Assembly: GCA_031841125.1 (NCBI GenBank)
Contig: JAJSSI010000052.1
Span: 20,293-84,292 of the forward strand
DNA length: 64,000 nt
Direction of reading: 5' to 3'
From: Acanthococcus lagerstroemiae
Taxonomy: Eukaryota > Arthropoda > Insecta > Hemiptera > Eriococcidae
The position numbers were made by a program, and so were the translations under genes. The notes under the pieces were generated by a model. That model made no database searches, was not told the DNA's origin, and saw nothing but the letters and a program-made list of their open reading frames with translations. Positions 12,201 through 27,800 of the stretch are shown here, in pieces; position 1 is the first letter of the stretch; every line of letters starts with the position of its first letter.

Positions 12201-12848
12201 ATTTGGGTCAAAAAATGACTCTAGCTCAATTTTGACAACGGATTCGAATTCGTCTCGAAAAATTGACTAACTAGCACCAGCCCCGACGCCGTAGCTCTCC
12301 GAAAATTTTTTCGCCCCAAAAAATGCATGATGTATAGTATGGAGAAATTTTCAAAATTTGAGAAAATCAAAAATTTCGAATTCATGAGTGTTTCTTACTC
12401 AATTTTTCACGCTGAGTTCGAATTCGCTGTTGCAATTTGGCGGCGACCCTCCGTTCCCGAGATACCCTCGAAAAAGTTGGAAAAATTGATCAATTTGGGT
12501 CAAAAAATGACTCTAGCTCAATTTTGACAACGGATTCGAATTCGTCTCGAAAAATTGACTAACTAGCACCAGCCCCGACGCCGTAGCTCTCCGAAAATTT
12601 TTTCGCCCCAAAAAATGCATGATGTATAGTATGGAGAAATTTTCAAAATTTGAGAAAATCAAAAATTTCGAATTCATGAGTGTTTCTTACTCAATTTTTC
12701 ACGCTGAGTTCGAATTCGCTGTTGCAATTTGGCGGCGACCCTCCGTTCCCGAGATACCCTCGAAAAAGTTGGAAAAATTGATCAATTTGGGTCAAAAAAT
12801 GACTCTAGCTCAATTTTGACAACGGATTCGAATTCGTCTCGAAAAATT

Positions 12849-15800
12849 GACTAACTAGCACCAGCCCCGACGCCGTAGCTCTCCGAAAATTTTTTCGCCC
12901 AAAAAATGCATGATGTATAGTATGGAGAAATTTTCAAAATTTGAGAAAATCAAAAATTTCGAATTCATGAGTGTTTCTTACTCAATTTTTCACGCTGAGT
13001 TCGAATTCGCTGTTGCAATTTGGCGGCGACCCTCCGTTCCCGAGATACCCTCGAAAAAGTTGGAAAAATTGATCAATTTGGGTCAAAAAATGACTCTAGC
13101 TCAATTTTGACAACGGATTCGAATTCGTCTCGAAAAATTGACTAACTAGCACCAGCCCCGACGCCGTAGCTCTCCGAAAATTTTTTCGCCCCAAAAAATG
13201 CATGATGTATAGTATGGAGAAATTTTCAAAATTTGAGAAAATCAAAAATTTCGAATTCATGAGTGTTTCTTACTCAATTTTTCACGCTGAGTTCGAATTC
13301 GCTGTTGCAATTTGGCGGCGACCCTCCGTTCCCGAGATACCCTCGAAAAAGTTGGAAAAATTGATCAATTTGGGTCAAAAAATGACTCTAGCTCAATTTT
13401 GACAACGGATTCGAATTCGTCTCGAAAAATTGACTAACTAGCACCAGCCCCGACGCCGTAGCTCTCCGAAAATTTTTTCGCCCCAAAAAATGCATGATGT
13501 ATAGTATGGAGAAATTTTCAAAATTTGAGAAAATCAAAAATTTCGAATTCATGAGTGTTTCTTACTCAATTTTTCACGCTGAGTTCGAATTCGCTGTTGC
13601 AATTTGGCGGCGACCCTCCGTTCCCGAGATACCCTCGAAAAAGTTGGAAAAATTGATCAATTTGGGTCAAAAAATGACTCTAGCTCAATTTTGACAACGG
13701 ATTCGAATTCGTCTCGAAAAATTGACTAACTAGCACCAGCCCCGACGCCGTAGCTCTCCGAAAATTTTTTCGCCCCAAAAAATGCATGATGTATAGTATG
13801 GAGAAATTTTCAAAATTTGAGAAAATCAAAAATTTCGAATTCATGAGTGTTTCTTACTCAATTTTTCACGCTGAGTTCGAATTCGCTGTTGCAATTTGGC
13901 GGCGACCCTCCGTTCCCGAGATACCCTCGAAAAAGTTGGAAAAATTGATCAATTTGGGTCAAAAAATGACTCTAGCTCAATTTTGACAACGGATTCGAAT
14001 TCGTCTCGAAAAATTGACTAACTAGCACCAGCCCCGACGCCGTAGCTCTCCGAAAATTTTTTCGCCCCAAAAAATGCATGATGTATAGTATGGAGAAATT
14101 TTCAAAATTTGAGAAAATCAAAAATTTCGAATTCATGAGTGTTTCTTACTCAATTTTTCACGCTGAGTTCGAATTCGCTGTTGCAATTTGGCGGCGACCC
14201 TCCGTTCCCGAGATACCCTCGAAAAAGTTGGAAAAATTGATCAATTTGGGTCAAAAAATGACTCTAGCTCAATTTTGACAACGGATTCGAATTCGTCTCG
14301 AAAAATTGACTAACTAGCACCAGCCCCGACGCCGTAGCTCTCCGAAAATTTTTTCGCCCCAAAAAATGCATGATGTATAGTATGGAGAAATTTTCAAAAT
14401 TTGAGAAAATCAAAAATTTCGAATTCATGAGTGTTTCTTACTCAATTTTTCACGCTGAGTTCGAATTCGCTGTTGCAATTTGGCGGCGACCCTCCGTTCC
14501 CGAGATACCCTCGAAAAAGTTGGAAAAATTGATCAATTTGGGTCAAAAAATGACTCTAGCTCAATTTTGACAACGGATTCGAATTCGTCTCGAAAAATTG
14601 ACTAACTAGCACCAGCCCCGACGCCGTAGCTCTCCGAAAATTTTTTCGCCCCAAAAAATGCATGATGTATAGTATGGAGAAATTTTCAAAATTTGAGAAA
14701 ATCAAAAATTTCGAATTCATGAGTGTTTCTTACTCAATTTTTCACGCTGAGTTCGAATTCGCTGTTGCAATTTGGCGGCGACCCTCCGTTCCCGAGATAC
14801 CCTCGAAAAAGTTGGAAAAATTGATCAATTTGGGTCAAAAAATGACTCTAGCTCAATTTTGACAACGGATTCGAATTCGTCTCGAAAAATTGACTAACTA
14901 GCACCAGCCCCGACGCCGTAGCTCTCCGAAAATTTTTTCGCCCAAAAAATGCATGATGTATAGTATGGAGAAATTTTCAAAATTTGAGAAAATCAAAAAT
15001 TTCGAATTCATGAGTGTTTCTTACTCAATTTTTCACGCTGAGTTCGAATTCGCTGTTGCAATTTGGCGGCGACCCTCCGTTCCCGAGATACCCTCGAAAA
15101 AGTTGGAAAAATTGATCAATTTGGGTCAAAAAATGACTCTAGCTCAATTTTGACAACGGATTCGAATTCGTCTCGAAAAATTGACTAACTAGCACCAGCC
15201 CCGACGCCGTAGCTCTCCGAAAATTTTTTCGCCCCAAAAAATGCATGATGTATAGTATGGAGAAATTTTCAAAATTTGAGAAAATCAAAAATTTCGAATT
15301 CATGAGTGTTTCTTACTCAATTTTTCACGCTGAGTTCGAATTCGCTGTTGCAATTTGGCGGCGACCCTCCGTTCCCGAGATACCCTCGAAAAAGTTGGAA
15401 AAATTGATCAATTTGGGTCAAAAAATGACTCTAGCTCAATTTTGACAACGGATTCGAATTCGTCTCGAAAAATTGACTAACTAGCACCAGCCCCGACGCC
15501 GTAGCTCTCCGAAAATTTTTTCGCCCCAAAAAATGCATGATGTATAGTATGGAGAAATTTTCAAAATTTGAGAAAATCAAAAATTTCGAATTCATGAGTG
15601 TTTCTTACTCAATTTTTCACGCTGAGTTCGAATTCGCTGTTGCAATTTGGCGGCGACCCTCCGTTCCCGAGATACCCTCGAAAAAGTTGGAAAAATTGAT
15701 CAATTTGGGTCAAAAAATGACTCTAGCTCAATTTTGACAACGGATTCGAATTCGTCTCGAAAAATTGACTAACTAGCACCAGCCCCGACGCCGTAGCTCT

Positions 15801-18800
15801 CCGAAAATTTTTTCGCCCAAAAAATGCATGATGTATAGTATGGAGAAATTTTCAAAATTTGAGAAAATCAAAAATTTCGAATTCATGAGTGTTTCTTACT
15901 CAATTTTTCACGCTGAGTTCGAATTCGCTGTTGCAATTTGGCGGCGACCCTCCGTTCCCGAGATACCCTCGAAAAAGTTGGAAAAATTGATCAATTTGGG
16001 TCAAAAAATGACTCTAGCTCAATTTTGACAACGGATTCGAATTCGTCTCGAAAAATTGACTAACTAGCACCAGCCCCGACGCCGTAGCTCTCCGAAAATT
16101 TTTTCGCCCCAAAAAATGCATGATGTATAGTATGGAGAAATTTTCAAAATTTGAGAAAATCAAAAATTTCGAATTCATGAGTGTTTCTTACTCAATTTTT
16201 CACGCTGAGTTCGAATTCGCTGTTGCAATTTGGCGGCGACCCTCCGTTCCCGAGATACCCTCGAAAAAGTTGGAAAAATTGATCAATTTGGGTCAAAAAA
16301 TGACTCTAGCTCAATTTTGACAACGGATTCGAATTCGTCTCGAAAAATTGACTAACTAGCACCAGCCCCGACGCCGTAGCTCTCCGAAAATTTTTTCGCC
16401 CCAAAAAATGCATGATGTATAGTATGGAGAAATTTTCAAAATTTGAGAAAATCAAAAATTTCGAATTCATGAGTGTTTCTTACTCAATTTTTCACGCTGA
16501 GTTCGAATTCGCTGTTGCAATTTGGCGGCGACCCTCCGTTCCCGAGATACCCTCGAAAAAGTTGGAAAAATTGATCAATTTGGGTCAAAAAATGACTCTA
16601 GCTCAATTTTGACAACGGATTCGAATTCGTCTCGAAAAATTGACTAACTAGCACCAGCCCCGACGCCGTAGCTCTCCGAAAATTTTTTCGCCCCAAAAAA
16701 TGCATGATGTATAGTATGGAGAAATTTTCAAAATTTGAGAAAATCAAAAATTTCGAATTCATGAGTGTTTCTTACTCAATTTTTCACGCTGAGTTCGAAT
16801 TCGCTGTTGCAATTTGGCGGCGACCCTCCGTTCCCGAGATACCCTCGAAAAAGTTGGAAAAATTGATCAATTTGGGTCAAAAAATGACTCTAGCTCAATT
16901 TTGACAACGGATTCGAATTCGTCTCGAAAAATTGACTAACTAGCACCAGCCCCGACGCCGTAGCTCTCCGAAAATTTTTTCGCCCCAAAAAATGCATGAT
17001 GTATAGTATGGAGAAATTTTCAAAATTTGAGAAAATCAAAAATTTCGAATTCATGAGTGTTTCTTACTCAATTTTTCACGCTGAGTTCGAATTCGCTGTT
17101 GCAATTTGGCGGCGACCCTCCGTTCCCGAGATACCCTCGAAAAAGTTGGAAAAATTGATCAATTTGGGTCAAAAAATGACTCTAGCTCAATTTTGACAAC
17201 GGATTCGAATTCGTCTCGAAAAATTGACTAACTAGCACCAGCCCCGACGCCGTAGCTCTCCGAAAATTTTTTCGCCCCAAAAAATGCATGATGTATAGTA
17301 TGGAGAAATTTTCAAAATTTGAGAAAATCAAAAATTTCGAATTCATGAGTGTTTCTTACTCAATTTTTCACGCTGAGTTCGAATTCGCTGTTGCAATTTG
17401 GCGGCGACCCTCCGTTCCCGAGATACCCTCGAAAAAGTTGGAAAAATTGATCAATTTGGGTCAAAAAATGACTCTAGCTCAATTTTGACAACGGATTCGA
17501 ATTCGTCTCGAAAAATTGACTAACTAGCACCAGCCCCGACGCCGTAGCTCTCCGAAAATTTTTTCGCCCCAAAAAATGCATGATGTATAGTATGGAGAAA
17601 TTTTCAAAATTTGAGAAAATCAAAAATTTCGAATTCATGAGTGTTTCTTACTCAATTTTTCACGCTGAGTTCGAATTCGCTGTTGCAATTTGGCGGCGAC
17701 CCTCCGTTCCCGAGATACCCTCGAAAAAGTTGGAAAAATTGATCAATTTGGGTCAAAAAATGACTCTAGCTCAATTTTGACAACGGATTCGAATTCGTCT
17801 CGAAAAATTGACTAACTAGCACCAGCCCCGACGCCGTAGCTCTCCGAAAATTTTTTCGCCCCAAAAAATGCATGATGTATAGTATGGAGAAATTTTCAAA
17901 ATTTGAGAAAATCAAAAATTTCGAATTCATGAGTGTTTCTTACTCAATTTTTCACGCTGAGTTCGAATTCGCTGTTGCAATTTGGCGGCGACCCTCCGTT
18001 CCCGAGATACCCTCGAAAAAGTTGGAAAAATTGATCAATTTGGGTCAAAAAATGACTCTAGCTCAATTTTGACAACGGATTCGAATTCGTCTCGAAAAAT
18101 TGACTAACTAGCACCAGCCCCGACGCCGTAGCTCTCCGAAAATTTTTTCGCCCCAAAAAATGCATGATGTATAGTATGGAGAAATTTTCAAAATTTGAGA
18201 AAATCAAAAATTTCGAATTCATGAGTGTTTCTTACTCAATTTTTCACGCTGAGTTCGAATTCGCTGTTGCAATTTGGCGGCGACCCTCCGTTCCCGAGAT
18301 ACCCTCGAAAAAGTTGGAAAAATTGATCAATTTGGGTCAAAAAATGACTCTAGCTCAATTTTGACAACGGATTCGAATTCGTCTCGAAAAATTGACTAAC
18401 TAGCACCAGCCCCGACGCCGTAGCTCTCCGAAAATTTTTTCGCCCCAAAAAATGCATGATGTATAGTATGGAGAAATTTTCAAAATTTGAGAAAATCAAA
18501 AATTTCGAATTCATGAGTGTTTCTTACTCAATTTTTCACGCTGAGTTCGAATTCGCTGTTGCAATTTGGCGGCGACCCTCCGTTCCCGAGATACCCTCGA
18601 AAAAGTTGGAAAAATTGATCAATTTGGGTCAAAAAATGACTCTAGCTCAATTTTGACAACGGATTCGAATTCGTCTCGAAAAATTGACTAACTAGCACCA
18701 GCCCCGACGCCGTAGCTCTCCGAAAATTTTTTCGCCCCAAAAAATGCATGATGTATAGTATGGAGAAATTTTCAAAATTTGAGAAAATCAAAAATTTCGA

Positions 18801-21800
18801 ATTCATGAGTGTTTCTTACTCAATTTTTCACGCTGAGTTCGAATTCGCTGTTGCAATTTGGCGGCGACCCTCCGTTCCCGAGATACCCTCGAAAAAGTTG
18901 GAAAAATTGATCAATTTGGGTCAAAAAATGACTCTAGCTCAATTTTGACAACGGATTCGAATTCGTCTCGAAAAATTGACTAACTAGCACCAGCCCCGAC
19001 GCCGTAGCTCTCCGAAAATTTTTTCGCCCCAAAAAATGCATGATGTATAGTATGGAGAAATTTTCAAAATTTGAGAAAATCAAAAATTTCGAATTCATGA
19101 GTGTTTCTTACTCAATTTTTCACGCTGAGTTCGAATTCGCTGTTGCAATTTGGCGGCGACCCTCCGTTCCCGAGATACCCTCGAAAAAGTTGGAAAAATT
19201 GATCAATTTGGGTCAAAAAATGACTCTAGCTCAATTTTGACAACGGATTCGAATTCGTCTCGAAAAATTGACTAACTAGCACCAGCCCCGACGCCGTAGC
19301 TCTCCGAAAATTTTTTCGCCCCAAAAAATGCATGATGTATAGTATGGAGAAATTTTCAAAATTTGAGAAAATCAAAAATTTCGAATTCATGAGTGTTTCT
19401 TACTCAATTTTTCACGCTGAGTTCGAATTCGCTGTTGCAATTTGGCGGCGACCCTCCGTTCCCGAGATACCCTCGAAAAAGTTGGAAAAATTGATCAATT
19501 TGGGTCAAAAAATGACTCTAGCTCAATTTTGACAACGGATTCGAATTCGTCTCGAAAAATTGACTAACTAGCACCAGCCCCGACGCCGTAGCTCTCCGAA
19601 AATTTTTTCGCCCCAAAAAATGCATGATGTATAGTATGGAGAAATTTTCAAAATTTGAGAAAATCAAAAATTTCGAATTCATGAGTGTTTCTTACTCAAT
19701 TTTTCACGCTGAGTTCGAATTCGCTGTTGCAATTTGGCGGCGACCCTCCGTTCCCGAGATACCCTCGAAAAAGTTGGAAAAATTGATCAATTTGGGTCAA
19801 AAAATGACTCTAGCTCAATTTTGACAACGGATTCGAATTCGTCTCGAAAAATTGACTAACTAGCACCAGCCCCGACGCCGTAGCTCTCCGAAAATTTTTT
19901 CGCCCCAAAAAATGCATGATGTATAGTATGGAGAAATTTTCAAAATTTGAGAAAATCAAAAATTTCGAATTCATGAGTGTTTCTTACTCAATTTTTCACG
20001 CTGAGTTCGAATTCGCTGTTGCAATTTGGCGGCGACCCTCCGTTCCCGAGATACCCTCGAAAAAGTTGGAAAAATTGATCAATTTGGGTCAAAAAATGAC
20101 TCTAGCTCAATTTTGACAACGGATTCGAATTCGTCTCGAAAAATTGACTAACTAGCACCAGCCCCGACGCCGTAGCTCTCCGAAAATTTTTTCGCCCCAA
20201 AAAATGCATGATGTATAGTATGGAGAAATTTTCAAAATTTGAGAAAATCAAAAATTTCGAATTCATGAGTGTTTCTTACTCAATTTTTCACGCTGAGTTC
20301 GAATTCGCTGTTGCAATTTGGCGGCGACCCTCCGTTCCCGAGATACCCTCGAAAAAGTTGGAAAAATTGATCAATTTGGGTCAAAAAATGACTCTAGCTC
20401 AATTTTGACAACGGATTCGAATTCGTCTCGAAAAATTGACTAACTAGCACCAGCCCCGACGCCGTAGCTCTCCGAAAATTTTTTCGCCCCAAAAAATGCA
20501 TGATGTATAGTATGGAGAAATTTTCAAAATTTGAGAAAATCAAAAATTTCGAATTCATGAGTGTTTCTTACTCAATTTTTCACGCTGAGTTCGAATTCGC
20601 TGTTGCAATTTGGCGGCGACCCTCCGTTCCCGAGATACCCTCGAAAAAGTTGGAAAAATTGATCAATTTGGGTCAAAAAATGACTCTAGCTCAATTTTGA
20701 CAACGGATTCGAATTCGTCTCGAAAAATTGACTAACTAGCACCAGCCCCGACGCCGTAGCTCTCCGAAAATTTTTTCGCCCCAAAAAATGCATGATGTAT
20801 AGTATGGAGAAATTTTCAAAATTTGAGAAAATCAAAAATTTCGAATTCATGAGTGTTTCTTACTCAATTTTTCACGCTGAGTTCGAATTCGCTGTTGCAA
20901 TTTGGCGGCGACCCTCCGTTCCCGAGATACCCTCGAAAAAGTTGGAAAAATTGATCAATTTGGGTCAAAAAATGACTCTAGCTCAATTTTGACAACGGAT
21001 TCGAATTCGTCTCGAAAAATTGACTAACTAGCACCAGCCCCGACGCCGTAGCTCTCCGAAAATTTTTTCGCCCCAAAAAATGCATGATGTATAGTATGGA
21101 GAAATTTTCAAAATTTGAGAAAATCAAAAATTTCGAATTCATGAGTGTTTCTTACTCAATTTTTCACGCTGAGTTCGAATTCGCTGTTGCAATTTGGCGG
21201 CGACCCTCCGTTCCCGAGATACCCTCGAAAAAGTTGGAAAAATTGATCAATTTGGGTCAAAAAATGACTCTAGCTCAATTTTGACAACGGATTCGAATTC
21301 GTCTCGAAAAATTGACTAACTAGCACCAGCCCCGACGCCGTAGCTCTCCGAAAATTTTTTCGCCCCAAAAAATGCATGATGTATAGTATGGAGAAATTTT
21401 CAAAATTTGAGAAAATCAAAAATTTCGAATTCATGAGTGTTTCTTACTCAATTTTTCACGCTGAGTTCGAATTCGCTGTTGCAATTTGGCGGCGACCCTC
21501 CGTTCCCGAGATACCCTCGAAAAAGTTGGAAAAATTGATCAATTTGGGTCAAAAAATGACTCTAGCTCAATTTTGACAACGGATTCGAATTCGTCTCGAA
21601 AAATTGACTAACTAGCACCAGCCCCGACGCCGTAGCTCTCCGAAAATTTTTTCGCCCCAAAAAATGCATGATGTATAGTATGGAGAAATTTTCAAAATTT
21701 GAGAAAATCAAAAATTTCGAATTCATGAGTGTTTCTTACTCAATTTTTCACGCTGAGTTCGAATTCGCTGTTGCAATTTGGCGGCGACCCTCCGTTCCCG

Positions 21801-24800
21801 AGATACCCTCGAAAAAGTTGGAAAAATTGATCAATTTGGGTCAAAAAATGACTCTAGCTCAATTTTGACAACGGATTCGAATTCGTCTCGAAAAATTGAC
21901 TAACTAGCACCAGCCCCGACGCCGTAGCTCTCCGAAAATTTTTTCGCCCCAAAAAATGCATGATGTATAGTATGGAGAAATTTTCAAAATTTGAGAAAAT
22001 CAAAAATTTCGAATTCATGAGTGTTTCTTACTCAATTTTTCACGCTGAGTTCGAATTCGCTGTTGCAATTTGGCGGCGACCCTCCGTTCCCGAGATACCC
22101 TCGAAAAAGTTGGAAAAATTGATCAATTTGGGTCAAAAAATGACTCTAGCTCAATTTTGACAACGGATTCGAATTCGTCTCGAAAAATTGACTAACTAGC
22201 ACCAGCCCCGACGCCGTAGCTCTCCGAAAATTTTTTCGCCCCAAAAAATGCATGATGTATAGTATGGAGAAATTTTCAAAATTTGAGAAAATCAAAAATT
22301 TCGAATTCATGAGTGTTTCTTACTCAATTTTTCACGCTGAGTTCGAATTCGCTGTTGCAATTTGGCGGCGACCCTCCGTTCCCGAGATACCCTCGAAAAA
22401 GTTGGAAAAATTGATCAATTTGGGTCAAAAAATGACTCTAGCTCAATTTTGACAACGGATTCGAATTCGTCTCGAAAAATTGACTAACTAGCACCAGCCC
22501 CGACGCCGTAGCTCTCCGAAAATTTTTTCGCCCCAAAAAATGCATGATGTATAGTATGGAGAAATTTTCAAAATTTGAGAAAATCAAAAATTTCGAATTC
22601 ATGAGTGTTTCTTACTCAATTTTTCACGCTGAGTTCGAATTCGCTGTTGCAATTTGGCGGCGACCCTCCGTTCCCGAGATACCCTCGAAAAAGTTGGAAA
22701 AATTGATCAATTTGGGTCAAAAAATGACTCTAGCTCAATTTTGACAACGGATTCGAATTCGTCTCGAAAAATTGACTAACTAGCACCAGCCCCGACGCCG
22801 TAGCTCTCCGAAAATTTTTTCGCCCCAAAAAATGCATGATGTATAGTATGGAGAAATTTTCAAAATTTGAGAAAATCAAAAATTTCGAATTCATGAGTGT
22901 TTCTTACTCAATTTTTCACGCTGAGTTCGAATTCGCTGTTGCAATTTGGCGGCGACCCTCCGTTCCCGAGATACCCTCGAAAAAGTTGGAAAAATTGATC
23001 AATTTGGGTCAAAAAATGACTCTAGCTCAATTTTGACAACGGATTCGAATTCGTCTCGAAAAATTGACTAACTAGCACCAGCCCCGACGCCGTAGCTCTC
23101 CGAAAATTTTTTCGCCCCAAAAAATGCATGATGTATAGTATGGAGAAATTTTCAAAATTTGAGAAAATCAAAAATTTCGAATTCATGAGTGTTTCTTACT
23201 CAATTTTTCACGCTGAGTTCGAATTCGCTGTTGCAATTTGGCGGCGACCCTCCGTTCCCGAGATACCCTCGAAAAAGTTGGAAAAATTGATCAATTTGGG
23301 TCAAAAAATGACTCTAGCTCAATTTTGACAACGGATTCGAATTCGTCTCGAAAAATTGACTAACTAGCACCAGCCCCGACGCCGTAGCTCTCCGAAAATT
23401 TTTTCGCCCCAAAAAATGCATGATGTATAGTATGGAGAAATTTTCAAAATTTGAGAAAATCAAAAATTTCGAATTCATGAGTGTTTCTTACTCAATTTTT
23501 CACGCTGAGTTCGAATTCGCTGTTGCAATTTGGCGGCGACCCTCCGTTCCCGAGATACCCTCGAAAAAGTTGGAAAAATTGATCAATTTGGGTCAAAAAA
23601 TGACTCTAGCTCAATTTTGACAACGGATTCGAATTCGTCTCGAAAAATTGACTAACTAGCACCAGCCCCGACGCCGTAGCTCTCCGAAAATTTTTTCGCC
23701 CCAAAAAATGCATGATGTATAGTATGGAGAAATTTTCAAAATTTGAGAAAATCAAAAATTTCGAATTCATGAGTGTTTCTTACTCAATTTTTCACGCTGA
23801 GTTCGAATTCGCTGTTGCAATTTGGCGGCGACCCTCCGTTCCCGAGATACCCTCGAAAAAGTTGGAAAAATTGATCAATTTGGGTCAAAAAATGACTCTA
23901 GCTCAATTTTGACAACGGATTCGAATTCGTCTCGAAAAATTGACTAACTAGCACCAGCCCCGACGCCGTAGCTCTCCGAAAATTTTTTCGCCCCAAAAAA
24001 TGCATGATGTATAGTATGGAGAAATTTTCAAAATTTGAGAAAATCAAAAATTTCGAATTCATGAGTGTTTCTTACTCAATTTTTCACGCTGAGTTCGAAT
24101 TCGCTGTTGCAATTTGGCGGCGACCCTCCGTTCCCGAGATACCCTCGAAAAAGTTGGAAAAATTGATCAATTTGGGTCAAAAAATGACTCTAGCTCAATT
24201 TTGACAACGGATTCGAATTCGTCTCGAAAAATTGACTAACTAGCACCAGCCCCGACGCCGTAGCTCTCCGAAAATTTTTTCGCCCCAAAAAATGCATGAT
24301 GTATAGTATGGAGAAATTTTCAAAATTTGAGAAAATCAAAAATTTCGAATTCATGAGTGTTTCTTACTCAATTTTTCACGCTGAGTTCGAATTCGCTGTT
24401 GCAATTTGGCGGCGACCCTCCGTTCCCGAGATACCCTCGAAAAAGTTGGAAAAATTGATCAATTTGGGTCAAAAAATGACTCTAGCTCAATTTTGACAAC
24501 GGATTCGAATTCGTCTCGAAAAATTGACTAACTAGCACCAGCCCCGACGCCGTAGCTCTCCGAAAATTTTTTCGCCCCAAAAAATGCATGATGTATAGTA
24601 TGGAGAAATTTTCAAAATTTGAGAAAATCAAAAATTTCGAATTCATGAGTGTTTCTTACTCAATTTTTCACGCTGAGTTCGAATTCGCTGTTGCAATTTG
24701 GCGGCGACCCTCCGTTCCCGAGATACCCTCGAAAAAGTTGGAAAAATTGATCAATTTGGGTCAAAAAATGACTCTAGCTCAATTTTGACAACGGATTCGA

Positions 24801-27800
24801 ATTCGTCTCGAAAAATTGACTAACTAGCACCAGCCCCGACGCCGTAGCTCTCCGAAAATTTTTTCGCCCCAAAAAATGCATGATGTATAGTATGGAGAAA
24901 TTTTCAAAATTTGAGAAAATCAAAAATTTCGAATTCATGAGTGTTTCTTACTCAATTTTTCACGCTGAGTTCGAATTCGCTGTTGCAATTTGGCGGCGAC
25001 CCTCCGTTCCCGAGATACCCTCGAAAAAGTTGGAAAAATTGATCAATTTGGGTCAAAAAATGACTCTAGCTCAATTTTGACAACGGATTCGAATTCGTCT
25101 CGAAAAATTGACTAACTAGCACCAGCCCCGACGCCGTAGCTCTCCGAAAATTTTTTCGCCCCAAAAAATGCATGATGTATAGTATGGAGAAATTTTCAAA
25201 ATTTGAGAAAATCAAAAATTTCGAATTCATGAGTGTTTCTTACTCAATTTTTCACGCTGAGTTCGAATTCGCTGTTGCAATTTGGCGGCGACCCTCCGTT
25301 CCCGAGATACCCTCGAAAAAGTTGGAAAAATTGATCAATTTGGGTCAAAAAATGACTCTAGCTCAATTTTGACAACGGATTCGAATTCGTCTCGAAAAAT
25401 TGACTAACTAGCACCAGCCCCGACGCCGTAGCTCTCCGAAAATTTTTTCGCCCCAAAAAATGCATGATGTATAGTATGGAGAAATTTTCAAAATTTGAGA
25501 AAATCAAAAATTTCGAATTCATGAGTGTTTCTTACTCAATTTTTCACGCTGAGTTCGAATTCGCTGTTGCAATTTGGCGGCGACCCTCCGTTCCCGAGAT
25601 ACCCTCGAAAAAGTTGGAAAAATTGATCAATTTGGGTCAAAAAATGACTCTAGCTCAATTTTGACAACGGATTCGAATTCGTCTCGAAAAATTGACTAAC
25701 TAGCACCAGCCCCGACGCCGTAGCTCTCCGAAAATTTTTTCGCCCCAAAAAATGCATGATGTATAGTATGGAGAAATTTTCAAAATTTGAGAAAATCAAA
25801 AATTTCGAATTCATGAGTGTTTCTTACTCAATTTTTCACGCTGAGTTCGAATTCGCTGTTGCAATTTGGCGGCGACCCTCCGTTCCCGAGATACCCTCGA
25901 AAAAGTTGGAAAAATTGATCAATTTGGGTCAAAAAATGACTCTAGCTCAATTTTGACAACGGATTCGAATTCGTCTCGAAAAATTGACTAACTAGCACCA
26001 GCCCCGACGCCGTAGCTCTCCGAAAATTTTTTCGCCCCAAAAAATGCATGATGTATAGTATGGAGAAATTTTCAAAATTTGAGAAAATCAAAAATTTCGA
26101 ATTCATGAGTGTTTCTTACTCAATTTTTCACGCTGAGTTCGAATTCGCTGTTGCAATTTGGCGGCGACCCTCCGTTCCCGAGATACCCTCGAAAAAGTTG
26201 GAAAAATTGATCAATTTGGGTCAAAAAATGACTCTAGCTCAATTTTGACAACGGATTCGAATTCGTCTCGAAAAATTGACTAACTAGCACCAGCCCCGAC
26301 GCCGTAGCTCTCCGAAAATTTTTTCGCCCCAAAAAATGCATGATGTATAGTATGGAGAAATTTTCAAAATTTGAGAAAATCAAAAATTTCGAATTCATGA
26401 GTGTTTCTTACTCAATTTTTCACGCTGAGTTCGAATTCGCTGTTGCAATTTGGCGGCGACCCTCCGTTCCCGAGATACCCTCGAAAAAGTTGGAAAAATT
26501 GATCAATTTGGGTCAAAAAATGACTCTAGCTCAATTTTGACAACGGATTCGAATTCGTCTCGAAAAATTGACTAACTAGCACCAGCCCCGACGCCGTAGC
26601 TCTCCGAAAATTTTTTCGCCCCAAAAAATGCATGATGTATAGTATGGAGAAATTTTCAAAATTTGAGAAAATCAAAAATTTCGAATTCATGAGTGTTTCT
26701 TACTCAATTTTTCACGCTGAGTTCGAATTCGCTGTTGCAATTTGGCGGCGACCCTCCGTTCCCGAGATACCCTCGAAAAAGTTGGAAAAATTGATCAATT
26801 TGGGTCAAAAAATGACTCTAGCTCAATTTTGACAACGGATTCGAATTCGTCTCGAAAAATTGACTAACTAGCACCAGCCCCGACGCCGTAGCTCTCCGAA
26901 AATTTTTTCGCCCCAAAAAATGCATGATGTATAGTATGGAGAAATTTTCAAAATTTGAGAAAATCAAAAATTTCGAATTCATGAGTGTTTCTTACTCAAT
27001 TTTTCACGCTGAGTTCGAATTCGCTGTTGCAATTTGGCGGCGACCCTCCGTTCCCGAGATACCCTCGAAAAAGTTGGAAAAATTGATCAATTTGGGTCAA
27101 AAAATGACTCTAGCTCAATTTTGACAACGGATTCGAATTCGTCTCGAAAAATTGACTAACTAGCACCAGCCCCGACGCCGTAGCTCTCCGAAAATTTTTT
27201 CGCCCCAAAAAATGCATGATGTATAGTATGGAGAAATTTTCAAAATTTGAGAAAATCAAAAATTTCGAATTCATGAGTGTTTCTTACTCAATTTTTCACG
27301 CTGAGTTCGAATTCGCTGTTGCAATTTGGCGGCGACCCTCCGTTCCCGAGATACCCTCGAAAAAGTTGGAAAAATTGATCAATTTGGGTCAAAAAATGAC
27401 TCTAGCTCAATTTTGACAACGGATTCGAATTCGTCTCGAAAAATTGACTAACTAGCACCAGCCCCGACGCCGTAGCTCTCCGAAAATTTTTTCGCCCCAA
27501 AAAATGCATGATGTATAGTATGGAGAAATTTTCAAAATTTGAGAAAATCAAAAATTTCGAATTCATGAGTGTTTCTTACTCAATTTTTCACGCTGAGTTC
27601 GAATTCGCTGTTGCAATTTGGCGGCGACCCTCCGTTCCCGAGATACCCTCGAAAAAGTTGGAAAAATTGATCAATTTGGGTCAAAAAATGACTCTAGCTC
27701 AATTTTGACAACGGATTCGAATTCGTCTCGAAAAATTGACTAACTAGCACCAGCCCCGACGCCGTAGCTCTCCGAAAATTTTTTCGCCCCAAAAAATGCA

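Larger units (their letters stand above)
1..12848. repeat. Zone 1: perfectly homogeneous core, units 1-44
   Basis: Forty-four consecutive 292-bp units, exactly 44 x 292 = 12,848 bp, in which I see no substitution and no indel. Such identity means either very recent amplification or very efficient homogenisation from a single unit. It could also be an assembly consensus that has averaged away minor differences. Nothing but the satellite is present in these 12.8 kb. Confidence 0.93.

Noticed and set aside
1..12848. Telomeric or simple-sequence repeat content
   Set aside because: No short telomere-type motif is tandemly repeated. The only periodicity I can see is 292 bp.
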